DNA from: DASXBJ01 sp036491755
Lineage (GTDB): Bacteria; Chloroflexota; Dormibacteria; Dormibacterales; Dormibacteraceae
Assembly: GCA_036491755.1 (NCBI GenBank)
Contig: DASXBJ010000054.1
Location: 1 to 38,664, forward strand
Direction of reading: 5' to 3'
Length of the DNA: 38,664 nucleotides
Shown: positions 15,402 to 24,934 of the stretch, in pieces
Position numbering within the stretch: the stretch's first letter is position 1
How the letters are laid out: each line of letters opens with the position of its first letter
Notes under the pieces: generated by a model
What the model saw: only the letters and a program-made list of their open reading frames with translations
Databases searched by the model: none
What the model was told of the DNA's origin: nothing
Translations under genes and position numbers: made by a program

Positions 15402-16268
15402 ATGGCGACAGAAGGCCGAGAATGGGCGAGTGTGAGCGTTCCGGCACCGCTTCGCCTGCGTCCAATGGAGATCGGCGACCTGCTGGACGAGACCTTCCGG
15501 ATGTACCGGCGCAATTTCGTGCTGTTCGCCGGTATCTCGGTCATCGTGTCGCTGCCTTCCGCCGCGCTTTCCGGTTACGGCTACTCACTCTTCGGCAACC
15601 TGTTGCAACAGGCCACCACCGGCGCGCAACCCAACTTCAATTTCCTGGCCTCCACCCTGCCGGCGCTGGCACTTGGCTTTGTGATCAACATCGCGTGCGT
15701 TCCCTTCTTCTACGCATCGGTGGTTTACGCGGCGTGCGAAGCGGCGGAGGGGCGCGCTGTGAGCGCGGGCCAAATCTTCTCGGCCGTCGTGCGCCGCTAC
15801 TTCCCGCTGCTGAGCTACTTCCTGCTCATCGGCGTGATGGCCATCGCGTTTTGCTTGATCCCACTTTGGATCTGGATCTGGGTCGGATGGCTTGTGGTCA
15901 CACCCGCGATGTTCGCCGAGGACGTGGGCCTCGTCCAGGCGATGGGCCGAAGCTGGAGGCTCGTCGAGGGCCGGTGGTGGCGGACTTTCCTCGTGATCTT
16001 TCTGGTCTTCATCGTGCAGTACATCGCGCGTCTCGCCCTGAACGCGTTCATCGCGCTGGGCCAATATTTGCTCCTGATCGTCGCCCCGTCCGGGATCATT
16101 CTCGGTATCTCGGGCGCCACCGAGGTTATCGTCGACTCCCTGGTGAACCCCGTGCTGCAGATCGCGATCGTGCTCGTCTACTTTGACCTTCGAGTTCGGC
16201 GCGAGGGTCTCGACCTGTTTCAGCTGGCGCAGCGGGTCGTCAACCCGCTCCCGGCACCCTCACCCTGA
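15402..16268 (+). CDS. Polytopic membrane protein, glycerophosphodiester phosphodiesterase membrane-domain-like
   Basis: The protein has 288 residues with about six hydrophobic segments. Near the start is MEIGDLLDETFRMYRRNFVLF, a pattern typical of the GPDPase-membrane-domain-like family, in which a short cytoplasmic amphipathic start precedes the membrane region. The catalytic phosphodiesterase domain is absent. It is the first gene of a tight run with DUF4129, DUF4350, MoxR and DUF58 genes. Starts at 15402 (ATG), 15432 (GTG) and 15465 (ATG) are all possible; none has a strong ribosome binding site. Function is unknown. Confidence 0.75.
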   Translation: MATEGREWASVSVPAPLRLRPMEIGDLLDETFRMYRRNFVLFAGISVIVSLPSAALSGYGYSLFGNLLQQATTGAQPNFNFLASTLPALALGFVINIACVPFFYASVVYAACEAAEGRAVSAGQIFSAVVRRYFPLLSYFLLIGVMAIAFCLIPLWIWIWVGWLVVTPAMFAEDVGLVQAMGRSWRLVEGRWWRTFLVIFLVFIVQYIARLALNAFIALGQYLLLIVAPSGIILGISGATEVIVDSLVNPVLQIAIVLVYFDLRVRREGLDLFQLAQRVVNPLPAPSP

Positions 16269-17179
16269 AGCGAGCCACGGGCGTCCGGCTCGCCGCGCTC
16301 GTCTTCAGCGTGCTGACTGCGCTGACCGCCGCCGCCCGGCCGGTGTGGGCGGACCCGCCGCCGCCGCCCACCTTTCAACAGGCGGTCCAGCAGGCATACG
16401 ACATCATCCTCAACGCGGCACCTGACGACCAGACGCCTGCCGTTCGTGCCACGACCATCCTCGAGGCGGCCAGCGGCCAGAGCCAGCAGGAGATCCTGGC
16501 CGACCTTCTACGCCGGCCGGCCGACTACGCAGACGCCAGGGAGCGTCTTGCGGTTTTGATGACCGCGCTCGACCAGCCTGCGCGTACGACCGACCCGGTT
16601 GTTGCGAGCCACCGTCTGCGGGGGGTGCTGGCGATGAGCCGGTACGACCCGCTGCATCGACCTCCGACGGTGGTCGAGCGCTTCGGGCACTGGATCCAGG
16701 ACCGGCTGGCCGACCTGGTCCGGCTCATCACCGGAGGCCGCCTGGGCACGGGCGTGCCCGGCCTTTTCTTCTATGTGGTCGGGCTCGCGACGATCGTCAT
16801 CGTTGCCGTGGTCTTCTTCCGGTCGACGCGCGGCCGGTTCAGCGAGGAGTTGAGGGCGGCGAGCCACGCTGGTCCGCGACCTCCGGCCGACTATTTCGCG
16901 GAGGCCGACCGGCTGGCAGCAGTGGGCGACCGTGTGGGCGCCATCCGTGCGCTGTGCGCGGGGGTCGCCGCGACCCTCGCGGGTGAGCGAACCTGGGAGG
17001 GCAGTCCCCTGACGGTGCGCGAGATATTCCAACGGGCGCCGGACGCGGACGGACTGCGCCTGCTCCTGGCCCCCTTCGAGGCGGCGATATACGGGGGCCG
17101 CGCCGTCGACGAGGAGACCTATCGCGGCGCGGCCCAGGTGGCGGCCCCTTATCGAGTCCCAGCGCAGGCGGCTGCATGA
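16265..17179 (+). CDS. DUF4129-type membrane protein with signal peptide, probable CTG start
   Basis: The N-terminus read from CTG 16265 is an ideal signal peptide: KRATGVR, a hydrophobic core, then a VWA/DP cleavage site and a Pro run. Starting at the GTG 16310 would remove the charged and most of the hydrophobic part. The CTG overlaps the previous stop as CTGA, matching the NTGA pattern elsewhere in this window. The extracytoplasmic helical domain is followed by one membrane segment (FFYVVGLATIVIVAVVFF) and a cytoplasmic part with ADRLAAVGDRVGAIRALC and TVREIF, typical of DUF4129. The length is 304 residues. Function is unknown; it is linked by position to MoxR and DUF58. Confidence 0.75.
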   Translation: MKRATGVRLAALVFSVLTALTAAARPVWADPPPPPTFQQAVQQAYDIILNAAPDDQTPAVRATTILEAASGQSQQEILADLLRRPADYADARERLAVLMTALDQPARTTDPVVASHRLRGVLAMSRYDPLHRPPTVVERFGHWIQDRLADLVRLITGGRLGTGVPGLFFYVVGLATIVIVAVVFFRSTRGRFSEELRAASHAGPRPPADYFAEADRLAAVGDRVGAIRALCAGVAATLAGERTWEGSPLTVREIFQRAPDADGLRLLLAPFEAAIYGGRAVDEETYRGAAQVAAPYRVPAQAAA

Positions 17180-18335
17180 GAGGGGCGCGCGGCTGGCTCC
17201 TGGCCGCGCTGCTCGCGATCGTCATCGCATCGCTCGCCTACCTCGGCCAGCCTCAGCAGGACTCGCCGCAGCACAGCTCGACCAGTGACGCCGCCAACGG
17301 GACGTCGGCGGCGCGGCTTTTCGCGCAGGCGATGGGCCACCCGACTGACCAGGTCGCAGGCACATTCAACCTGCCTTCGCCTGGCAGCCTGCTGTTCGTC
17401 TTCACGCCGACCAGCGCGTACACGTCGGGCGAGGCACAGGCCGTCAACCGTTGGGTGCGCGCGGGCGGCGTGCTCCTGTACGCGTCGGAGCAGGGCGACC
17501 CCGAGCTGGACCGCGCGCTGGGCGTCGTGCGCCTGGGAGGCTTTGCCTTCACCGGCGACCAGGTCGGCAACCCGACGGTCGACGGGGTGAACCGGGTCGC
17601 AGGCGCGAGCTCGGTCAACCCGATCGACCCCTCCCCCCAGCAGGTGCCGCTGCTCCGCACCTCCCAGGGCCTGGTCACGGGATACAGGCAGAAGATCGGG
17701 TCCGGCACGGTGATCGTGCTCGCCGATCCGCTGGTGCTGTGCAACGGCTACCTCGACAAGCGCGACAACGGGCGCTTGCTCGCCGACCTGCTCGGCCTTG
17801 CGGCTCCCGGGGCGGCAGTTGCGTTCGACGAGTACCACCACGGAGTGGTCCTGAGTGACTTTGCCCCGCAGGCCTGGGTCACCACGGCGTGGGGGGCGGC
17901 GATGCTGTGGCTCGTGGTGGCTGTCTTCGCCGGCCTGCTGCTCCGCGGCCGAAGGTTCGGTCCGCTGATCCCACGCCCGGCCGACCCGGACCGCTCGAGC
18001 GCTGAATGGTCGGTGGCCGTCGGACAGCTGTTGCGGAGGTCGAGCGCGCGGGCGGTGACGCTGGGGCTGCTGGCGTCGGCGACCGAACGTTCGGTGGCCT
18101 CGCGCACCGGTCTTTCCGTGCAGCCGCGCGAGCGCTTCTGGAATGCTCTGTGGATGCGCGCCCCCGATCTGGCGGCCGAGCTGGCCGACGCCGAGAACAC
18201 CCTGCACGCCGCCGCGGCGACGGAGCCGCAGCTGCTCCATGCGGCTCAAACGCTGCACCGCCTGGCCCATCCGGTCGCCCCACCCGCGCGCGGCGCGGGG
18301 GCCGGCGGACCCGCACGCAACCCGGACCACGGCCG

Positions 18336-18339
<4 letters not shown>
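17176..18339 (+). CDS. DUF4350 domain membrane protein
   Basis: The protein has 387 residues. An N-terminal membrane anchor (WLLAALLAIVIASLAYL) precedes an extracytoplasmic alpha/beta domain of DUF4350 type, with a GATase-like fold pattern in NRWVRAGGVLLYASEQGD and IVLADPLVLCNGYL. A second membrane segment lies at about 237-255 and a cytoplasmic helical tail follows. It overlaps its neighbours on both sides by 4 bases (ATGA and TTGA). In mycobacteria the equivalent gene also lies directly before moxR2. Function is unknown. Confidence 0.8.
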
Positions 18340-19289
<950 letters not shown>

Positions 19290-19296
19290 GCAGCGC

Positions 19297-20619
19297 TTGA
19301 TCCGCGGCCTGGCGCCACAGCCGCGCCTTCTGTGGGCGGTCGCTATCGGCGCCGCTCTGATCGCGCTCTCCGTCATCTCACCTGCGCTGGCCTTGATCGC
19401 GGGGATCTATCACGCGGGGCTCGTGCTCCTCGCTGCGCGCGACCTTGCCCTGCTGCCCGTGCGGTCCGGGTTCACCGCGCGGCGGTTCATGCCCGAGCCG
19501 TTCTCACTGGGCGAGCGGGAGGAGGTCGAGATCGTGCTCGAGAACCCCGCGGCGGCCGGCCTCCGCGCGATCGTCGCCGACCATGCGCCGCCCGAGCTGA
19601 GCCCGGACCCGCCCGAGGTCTCCGGCCGGTTCGACTCGAGCGGCCGGCTGCGAGTCGGCTACCGCACGTCATCTCCCCGTCGCGGCGCCTATCGATTCGG
19701 CGCCGTCGACCTGCAGGTGGTGCGGGACGGCGGTTGGTGGCGGCGGCAGGTGCGACTTCCGCTCGAGCACGAGGTCGCCGTGTTTCCGAACATCGTCGCC
19801 ATCAAGCGCGTGCAGCTGACGCTGCGACGCGGGCTGCGTGCGATGGCGGGCATGCGCCGTGCGCGTCCGCCCGGCGCATCGACCGCGTTCGCCGGGCTTC
19901 GCGACTACGTTCGCGGCGACGACGTTAGGCGCGTGAGCTGGGCCGCCACCGCGCGGCGCGACCACCCGGTGGTCGTTGAGGTGGAGGCCGAACGCGGACA
20001 GCAGGTCATGATCGCGCTCGATTGCGGCCGGCTGATGACCGCGCCGGCCGGCGAGCTGGACAAGCTGGACCAGGCGATCAACGCGGCGCTGATGCTGGCC
20101 TGGGTCGCGCATGCGTTTGGCGACCGGGTCGGGCTGATGACCTTCGACGACCGCGTGACGTCGTATGTGAAGCCCGAGCGCGGCAGCGCGCAGATGCGCC
20201 GCTTGACCGAAGCCCTGTACAACGTGCGCGCGCAATACGTCGAGCCGGATTTCGGTCACGCCATGACGCACCTTGCGCTGCGAGTCGGCCGGCGCTCGAT
20301 GGTCGTCATCCTCACCGACGTCCAGGATCCCGAGTCTTCCAAAGAGCTCCGGGCGCACTGTCTCCGACTGGCAGCGCGTCACCTCGTGCTCGTGGTCGCC
20401 ATGTCGGACCCCGCGGTGCTGAGCGCTCGCGACGCGCCCATCACGAGCTCCTCCCGCGCCTACGAGTGGGCGGCGGCCGAGCAGTTCGTCGCGAGCCGCC
20501 GGGAGAGCTTCGAGCTCCTGCGGCGTGGCGGGGTGCTCGGGCTAGACGTGGTCGCGGGCGGCCTGTCGCCGGCGCTCGTCGAGCGGTACCTGGAGCTGAA
20601 GGAACGGGCGCTTCTCTGA
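19297..20619 (+). CDS. DUF58 domain protein
   Basis: The protein has 440 residues. Two N-terminal membrane helices (about 12-50) lead to a beta-rich region, then the DUF58 signature FAGLRDYVRGDDVRRVSWAA. A von Willebrand A-like fold follows, with MIALDCGRLM in place of the usual DxSxS and RSMVVILTDV later. DUF58 proteins are presumed partners of MoxR ATPases. The TTG start is seven bases after moxR. The last 78 bases lie antisense to the 3' end of the SpoIIM-like gene. Confidence 0.92.
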   Translation: MIRGLAPQPRLLWAVAIGAALIALSVISPALALIAGIYHAGLVLLAARDLALLPVRSGFTARRFMPEPFSLGEREEVEIVLENPAAAGLRAIVADHAPPELSPDPPEVSGRFDSSGRLRVGYRTSSPRRGAYRFGAVDLQVVRDGGWWRRQVRLPLEHEVAVFPNIVAIKRVQLTLRRGLRAMAGMRRARPPGASTAFAGLRDYVRGDDVRRVSWAATARRDHPVVVEVEAERGQQVMIALDCGRLMTAPAGELDKLDQAINAALMLAWVAHAFGDRVGLMTFDDRVTSYVKPERGSAQMRRLTEALYNVRAQYVEPDFGHAMTHLALRVGRRSMVVILTDVQDPESSKELRAHCLRLAARHLVLVVAMSDPAVLSARDAPITSSSRAYEWAAAEQFVASRRESFELLRRGGVLGLDVVAGGLSPALVERYLELKERALL

Positions 20620-21582
20620 CGCCCGGCCGCTCAGCAACAAGTACGAATACAGGAGAAGCCCAGTTGTCAGCCCGATCGTGAGCTTGACCGGGAACGGAGC
20701 GTCCGACGGCGAGATGTTGCCCTCGATGGTGCCGGCCACGACCAGCAGCGGGGCGAGCCCGAGGAGAAGGATGAACGCTCGCCGTGTGGCGATGACCAGG
20801 GCTTCCGACCGTTTCCGGTTGCCGGGCGAGATCAGCGCCCAGCCCATCATGAGACCGCCGGCGCCCTGCGCCACCACGATCGACAGCTCGAGGATTCCAT
20901 GGGCGATCACGAAGTTGAACAGCCCCCCGCTGATCCCGTAGGCCTGGGTCAGCCCGAACAGGCCGCCGAGGGAGATGCCGTTGGAGACCATCACATAGAT
21001 CACCGGCAGCCCGAAGCAGACACCGAGGGCGAAAGCAAGCATCGACACCCAGATGTTGTTGGTCATGAGCAGGCCGGCGACTGCGACCCGCTCGCCGGCC
21101 GGGATGTCCGTCCAGAGCTGGTGGTGATGGACCAAATCGATATCCTTCGGCGACGCGATCGAGTAGGCCGCGTCGGGGTTGGCGAGCACGACGAAGTAGC
21201 TCACGATCGCCGGCACGAACATCAGGGCGGCGGCGACGAGCAGGAATCGCCACGCCCCGCGGTAGGTGGCCGGCAGCGTCTCGACATAGAACTGGCGGAT
21301 GCGGCGCCGGGTCTCACCGCCGCGCCGGTACACGATGCCGTGGCCTCGCGCCACCAGGCCGTTGAGGTAGCGATGGACCGGCTCGCCGGGCCAGTCACGC
21401 TGGGCGCGCGCCAGGTCCGCGGTGGCGCGCCGGTAGAGTTCGGCCAGCGTCAGGACCTGGGCCGGCGCCAGCCCGTTGAGCCGTCCGCCGCCGGCATGCG
21501 CCATGAGGTCTTCGAGCCTGTTCCAGTCTTCTCGCCGGAGCGCGACGAAGTCCTCGGCCCTCATGGCAGCAAAATACCTCAT
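20542..21582 (-). CDS. SpoIIM-like (DUF95) polytopic membrane protein
   Basis: The protein has 346 residues. A cytoplasmic helical start (FVALRREDWNRLEDLM) precedes five or more membrane segments. The DUF95/SpoIIM-like core includes NNIWVSMLAFALG, FNFVIAHGILELSIVV and GNRKRSEAL. Despite the name, such proteins occur widely outside spore formers, so this is not evidence of sporulation. It points against the MoxR/DUF58 run and towards divergent RDD, the same orientation I recall for Rv3694c in M. tuberculosis. The start is ATG 21582 or, six codons later, ATG 21564. Confidence 0.88.
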   Translation of the reverse strand: MRYFAAMRAEDFVALRREDWNRLEDLMAHAGGGRLNGLAPAQVLTLAELYRRATADLARAQRDWPGEPVHRYLNGLVARGHGIVYRRGGETRRRIRQFYVETLPATYRGAWRFLLVAAALMFVPAIVSYFVVLANPDAAYSIASPKDIDLVHHHQLWTDIPAGERVAVAGLLMTNNIWVSMLAFALGVCFGLPVIYVMVSNGISLGGLFGLTQAYGISGGLFNFVIAHGILELSIVVAQGAGGLMMGWALISPGNRKRSEALVIATRRAFILLLGLAPLLVVAGTIEGNISPSDAPFPVKLTIGLTTGLLLYSYLLLSGRASEKRPFLQLQVPLDERRRQAARDHV

Positions 21583-22390
21583 GCATCAGCCGCTGCCTGA
21601 CGGCGACCTGGTGGTCGCGACCCCTGAGCGGGTTTCGTTCGATTACCAGGTCGCCGGCCTCGGGACTCGTGCCGTGGCACAGCTGCTCGACCTCCTCATC
21701 GTCGCCGGCGTGCTGCTCGCGGTGTATTTCGTCGCGATCGCCGCGGAGCTCGCGAGCTCGGACACGCTGGCCTCCCTGATCGCCATCATCGGCAGCTTTG
21801 TCGTGATCTTCGGGTACTTCTGGGTCAGCGAGTCGCTGTGGTCGGGGCAGACCATCGGCAAGAAAGTGTTCCGGCTTCGTGCGGTCGGCGACCGCGGCGA
21901 GCCGCTGACCTTCATGCAGGCGGGGATCCGCAACATCGTGCGCATAGTCGACTTCCTGCCCTACGCATACGGGGTCGGACTGGTCGTCCTGTTCGCGAAC
22001 GGCAGAGGCAAGAGGCTGGGCGACCTGGCGGCCGGGACCATCGTGGTCAAGGACTCCGACCACGTGGCCCTGTGGCAGCTGGGCGGAGCTCGGCCGGCGC
22101 CGCCCCCCGGCAATCCGAGTGACCTGCCCGCGCCTCCACCACCGGCCACAACTGCTCCCCTCTACGCTCCAATCACCGCGGCCGAGCTCACGCTGCGAAG
22201 GCTTGACCCCGAGCTCCGGCGCTTCGTGACCTCGTACGCTCGTCGGCGCCCTCAGCTGAGCCTGCACGTGCGCGCCGAGCTGGCGAACCGGGTTCAGCCG
22301 AGCCTGCGCGCTGCACTGCCCGAGGTTTTCACGCTCAGCGGGCCGCTCGCCGCGCTCGACCACCTCGCGGACCTCGAGCGAAGCGCTTAG
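21581..22390 (+). CDS. RDD family membrane protein
   Basis: RDD proteins are small membrane proteins, some linked to ion transport or stress. Residues after LPDGDLVVATPERVSFDY hold the RDD core with three hydrophobic segments (LLDLLIVAGVLLAVYFVAIA, SFVVIFGYFWVSE and one near AYGVGLVVLF), plus GQTIGKKVFRLRAV and the positive GKRLGDLAAGTIVV. A Pro-rich linker leads to a cytoplasmic helical tail of about 90 residues. The start is ATG 21581 (269 residues) or ATG 21563; both overlap the divergent SpoIIM-like start, and neither has a clear ribosome binding site. Confidence 0.88.
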   Translation: MHQPLPDGDLVVATPERVSFDYQVAGLGTRAVAQLLDLLIVAGVLLAVYFVAIAAELASSDTLASLIAIIGSFVVIFGYFWVSESLWSGQTIGKKVFRLRAVGDRGEPLTFMQAGIRNIVRIVDFLPYAYGVGLVVLFANGRGKRLGDLAAGTIVVKDSDHVALWQLGGARPAPPPGNPSDLPAPPPPATTAPLYAPITAAELTLRRLDPELRRFVTSYARRRPQLSLHVRAELANRVQPSLRAALPEVFTLSGPLAALDHLADLERSA

Positions 22391-22402
22391 AGCAAAACAC
22401 CT

Positions 22403-23362
22403 CTAAAGCCAGGCGTGCAGCTGCTCCGGAGTGAGGTTGCTGCCGCAGAGCGGGGTGGCCACGCGCTTGCCGGCCCATTCGCCTCTGGTCTTGACGATGG
22501 CCGCCATACCCGCGGCGCCGGCGGGCTCGACGGGCAGCCCGGTCAGCGTGTAGAGCATGCGCATCGCGTCCAGGATCTCCTCGTCCGAGACGAGCATCAC
22601 CTCGTCAACGGTGCGCCTCATGATCTCGAGCGCCTCGGGGACGGGCACCCGCACGGCGATGCCGTCGGCCATCGTCGTGGTGGCGGCGGACACGGCGCGG
22701 CCCTCCCGCCAGGACATCTCCATGGCGGGAGCTGCGGAGGCGCAAACGGCGATGACCCGCGTGCGGGGCGATGAATGCCTGAGCCAGGCGCCGACACCGT
22801 TGACCAGCGACCCGTTGCCCAGCGGGACGAAGACGGCGTCCAGCGGTTCCGGCATCCGGGTGAGCTCGACGGCCATCGTGCCGGCGCCCTCCGCGATCGG
22901 ACCCAGCAGGCCGTCCTCCACGTAAAGCGCGCCCGACTCCGCCGCGTGGGATCTGGCTGCCGCCTTGGCGGCGTCGAAGTCGGCGCCGGCAAGCACCACC
23001 TCCGCTCCGAGGGCGCGCATGCGCTCGACCTTCAGCGGGTTGGCGGTGGTCGCCGCAAACACCGTCAAATGCCGCTTCGCCTTGCGGCATGCGTAGGCCA
23101 TGCCCTGGCCGAAATTTCCGGCGGAGGCGCAAACGAGTCCGCCCATCCCGTCGGCGCCCAGGCGCTGCAGCAGGTAGTCCGTGCCGCGCCCTTTGAAGGA
23201 GCGGATCGGGTTGACGAACTCCACCTTGAGGATCGTCTGGACGCCGGTGTGCTCGGTGATCGGCTCGGAAAGGAACTGCGGCGAGTCTCGAAACACCACG
23301 TCGATGGACGCCGACGCCTCGACGATACGGTCGATCGAGATGCCTGCATCGGTGGCATTCAT
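22403..23362 (-). CDS. Threonine/serine dehydratase-like PLP enzyme (fold type II)
   Basis: The protein has 319 residues and no ACT regulatory domain. The PLP lysine is K57 in NPIRSFKGRG, the phosphate-binding stretch is ASAGNFGQGMAYA, and the glycine loop is PLGNGSLVNG. The C-terminal CGSNLTPEQ matches threonine dehydratase-type enzymes. The SFKxRG form favours threonine or serine dehydratase over threonine synthase or cysteine synthase. It probably makes a 2-oxo acid and ammonia; the exact substrate is open. It is transcribed alone from a leaderless-type promoter, divergent from radA. Confidence 0.88.
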   Translation of the reverse strand: MNATDAGISIDRIVEASASIDVVFRDSPQFLSEPITEHTGVQTILKVEFVNPIRSFKGRGTDYLLQRLGADGMGGLVCASAGNFGQGMAYACRKAKRHLTVFAATTANPLKVERMRALGAEVVLAGADFDAAKAAARSHAAESGALYVEDGLLGPIAEGAGTMAVELTRMPEPLDAVFVPLGNGSLVNGVGAWLRHSSPRTRVIAVCASAAPAMEMSWREGRAVSAATTTMADGIAVRVPVPEALEIMRRTVDEVMLVSDEEILDAMRMLYTLTGLPVEPAGAAGMAAIVKTRGEWAGKRVATPLCGSNLTPEQLHAWL

Positions 23363-23368
23363 ACTGCG

Positions 23369-23374
23369 AGTGTA
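23369..23374 (-). promoter_or_regulatory. Leaderless-type -10 box before the dehydratase gene
   Basis: On the minus strand TACACT is followed by six bases and then the ATG at 23362. A TAnnnT box six to seven bases before a start codon is the known layout of leaderless transcripts in Actinomycetota and Deinococcota. Confidence 0.45.
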
Positions 23375-23508
23375 TCGATCAGGTTGGACGCCGCCCCGGG
23401 GGTAGTCGGGAGCGGCGCCCGAGCTCGATATGGAAAACGCCGCGACCCCGTAAAAAGGTACGGGCGCACTTGTAAAGAGCCATCATCGGTGGGAGAGTAG
23501 TCAGCTCG

Positions 23509-24924
23509 ATGCCCAAATCGACAGTCACGTTCGTCTGCACAGACTGCGGCGGCGAGAGCCTCCGCTGGGCCGGCCAGTGCCCGCACTGCCGAGCCTGGAA
23601 CACGCTCCAGGAGTTCCAGGTCCGCAAGCCGGCCGCCGGCCGCGAGACGCGCGCGCCCCAGCAGGGAGGAGCCAGACCCATCCCGATCAGCGAGGTCGCG
23701 TCGGAATCGGCGCCACGGACCGCACTGGCTTGGGACGAGCTGAACCGCGTTCTGGGCGGAGGGATCGTGCCCGGCAGCCTCGTCCTGATCGGCGGAGAGC
23801 CTGGCGTCGGCAAATCGACACTCCTGATGCACGCCGCGGCGCAGATCGCGAGCGCGTCCGGCGCGACGGTGCTTTACGTGTCGGGGGAGGAGTCGGCGCA
23901 GCAGATCCGCATGCGAGCGCAGCGCCTGGGGGCGCTCGAGGCCGGCATCCTGCTCCTGGCCGAGAACGATCTCGACCTGATCTGCGAGGCCATCCGCTCA
24001 GAGAAGCCCCAGCTTGCCATCGTCGACTCGATCCAGACCGTGATCGACGCCGGCTTCGAAGGCAGTGCCGGCAGCGTGACCCAGGTTCGGGAATCGGCCG
24101 GGCGCCTGATGCGGCTGGCCAAGGAGACCGGGGTTCCCGTCTTCCTGATCGGGCACGTCACCAAAGAGGGTTCGATAGCCGGACCGAGGGTGCTTGAGCA
24201 TATCGTTGACGCCGTGCTTTACCTGGAGGGCGACCGCCGGCAGGAGCTGCGCATCCTGCGGGCGATGAAGAACCGCTTCGGCTCGGCCGAGGAGATCGGC
24301 GTGTTCTCCATGGGCGAGGCGGGGATGGAGCAGGTGACCGACCCCTCGGCGGCGCTTCTGGGCGAGGCGGCGATCTCCGCCCCGGGCACCGCCGTGGTGG
24401 CCGCCCTCGAGGGGACGCGGCCGCTTCTGGTCGAGATCCAGAGCCTGGTCAACCACACGGACAACGCGATGGTCCGCAGGATCGCCAACGGCATCGACAT
24501 CAACCGCCTGCACATGATCCTCGCGGTGCTCGAGAAGCGCCTGGAGCACAAGTTCGGAAAATCGGACATTTTCGTCAACGTGGCGGGCGGCATCCGTGTC
24601 ACCGAGCCCGCCGCCGATCTCGGTCTCGCCCTTTCGATCGTCAGCAACCAGAACAACAGGCCACTGCCAGACGGCCTGGTTGTCATCGGTGAGCTGGGAT
24701 TGGCGGGCGAAGTGCGCCGCGTGGGTCAGCTCGAGCGCCGCCTCCAGGAGGCGGCGCGGCATGGCCTCACGCGGGCTTTGATTCCGGCCGGCGCCAAAGC
24801 CGGGCGGCCATCCGGCCTCGACGTGCTCGAGGTTCGGACTCTGGCGGAGGCCGTCTCCGCCGCATTTCCTTCACCCATGAGGTCTGGCGCATTCATCAGG
24901 GAGGCCGGCTTAACGGTCTCTTGA
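23509..24924 (+). CDS. radA: DNA repair protein RadA/Sms
   Basis: RadA is a RecA-related helicase that extends branches in recombination intermediates. It has 471 residues. The zinc finger uses C10, C13, C24 and C27. Walker A GGEPGVGKST is at 95-104, and the RadA-specific KNRFG motif is at 254-258. The C-terminal Lon-protease-like domain is seen in FVNVAGGIRVTEPAADLGLAL. A GGGAGAG stretch lies about 12 bases before the ATG. In Bacillus disA follows radA; here the PIN/TRAM gene follows directly with its GAGGAGGT overlapping the radA stop, so the two are surely co-transcribed. No LexA-type box was seen upstream. Confidence 0.97.
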   Translation: MPKSTVTFVCTDCGGESLRWAGQCPHCRAWNTLQEFQVRKPAAGRETRAPQQGGARPIPISEVASESAPRTALAWDELNRVLGGGIVPGSLVLIGGEPGVGKSTLLMHAAAQIASASGATVLYVSGEESAQQIRMRAQRLGALEAGILLLAENDLDLICEAIRSEKPQLAIVDSIQTVIDAGFEGSAGSVTQVRESAGRLMRLAKETGVPVFLIGHVTKEGSIAGPRVLEHIVDAVLYLEGDRRQELRILRAMKNRFGSAEEIGVFSMGEAGMEQVTDPSAALLGEAAISAPGTAVVAALEGTRPLLVEIQSLVNHTDNAMVRRIANGIDINRLHMILAVLEKRLEHKFGKSDIFVNVAGGIRVTEPAADLGLALSIVSNQNNRPLPDGLVVIGELGLAGEVRRVGQLERRLQEAARHGLTRALIPAGAKAGRPSGLDVLEVRTLAEAVSAAFPSPMRSGAFIREAGLTVS

Positions 24925-24934
24925 GGAGGTAGTC

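Noticed and set aside
20542..21582. SpoIIM-like gene as evidence that the organism sporulates
   Set aside because: DUF95/SpoIIM-like proteins are common in non-sporulating Actinomycetota and archaea, and sigH and other sporulation genes expected in this gene order are missing.
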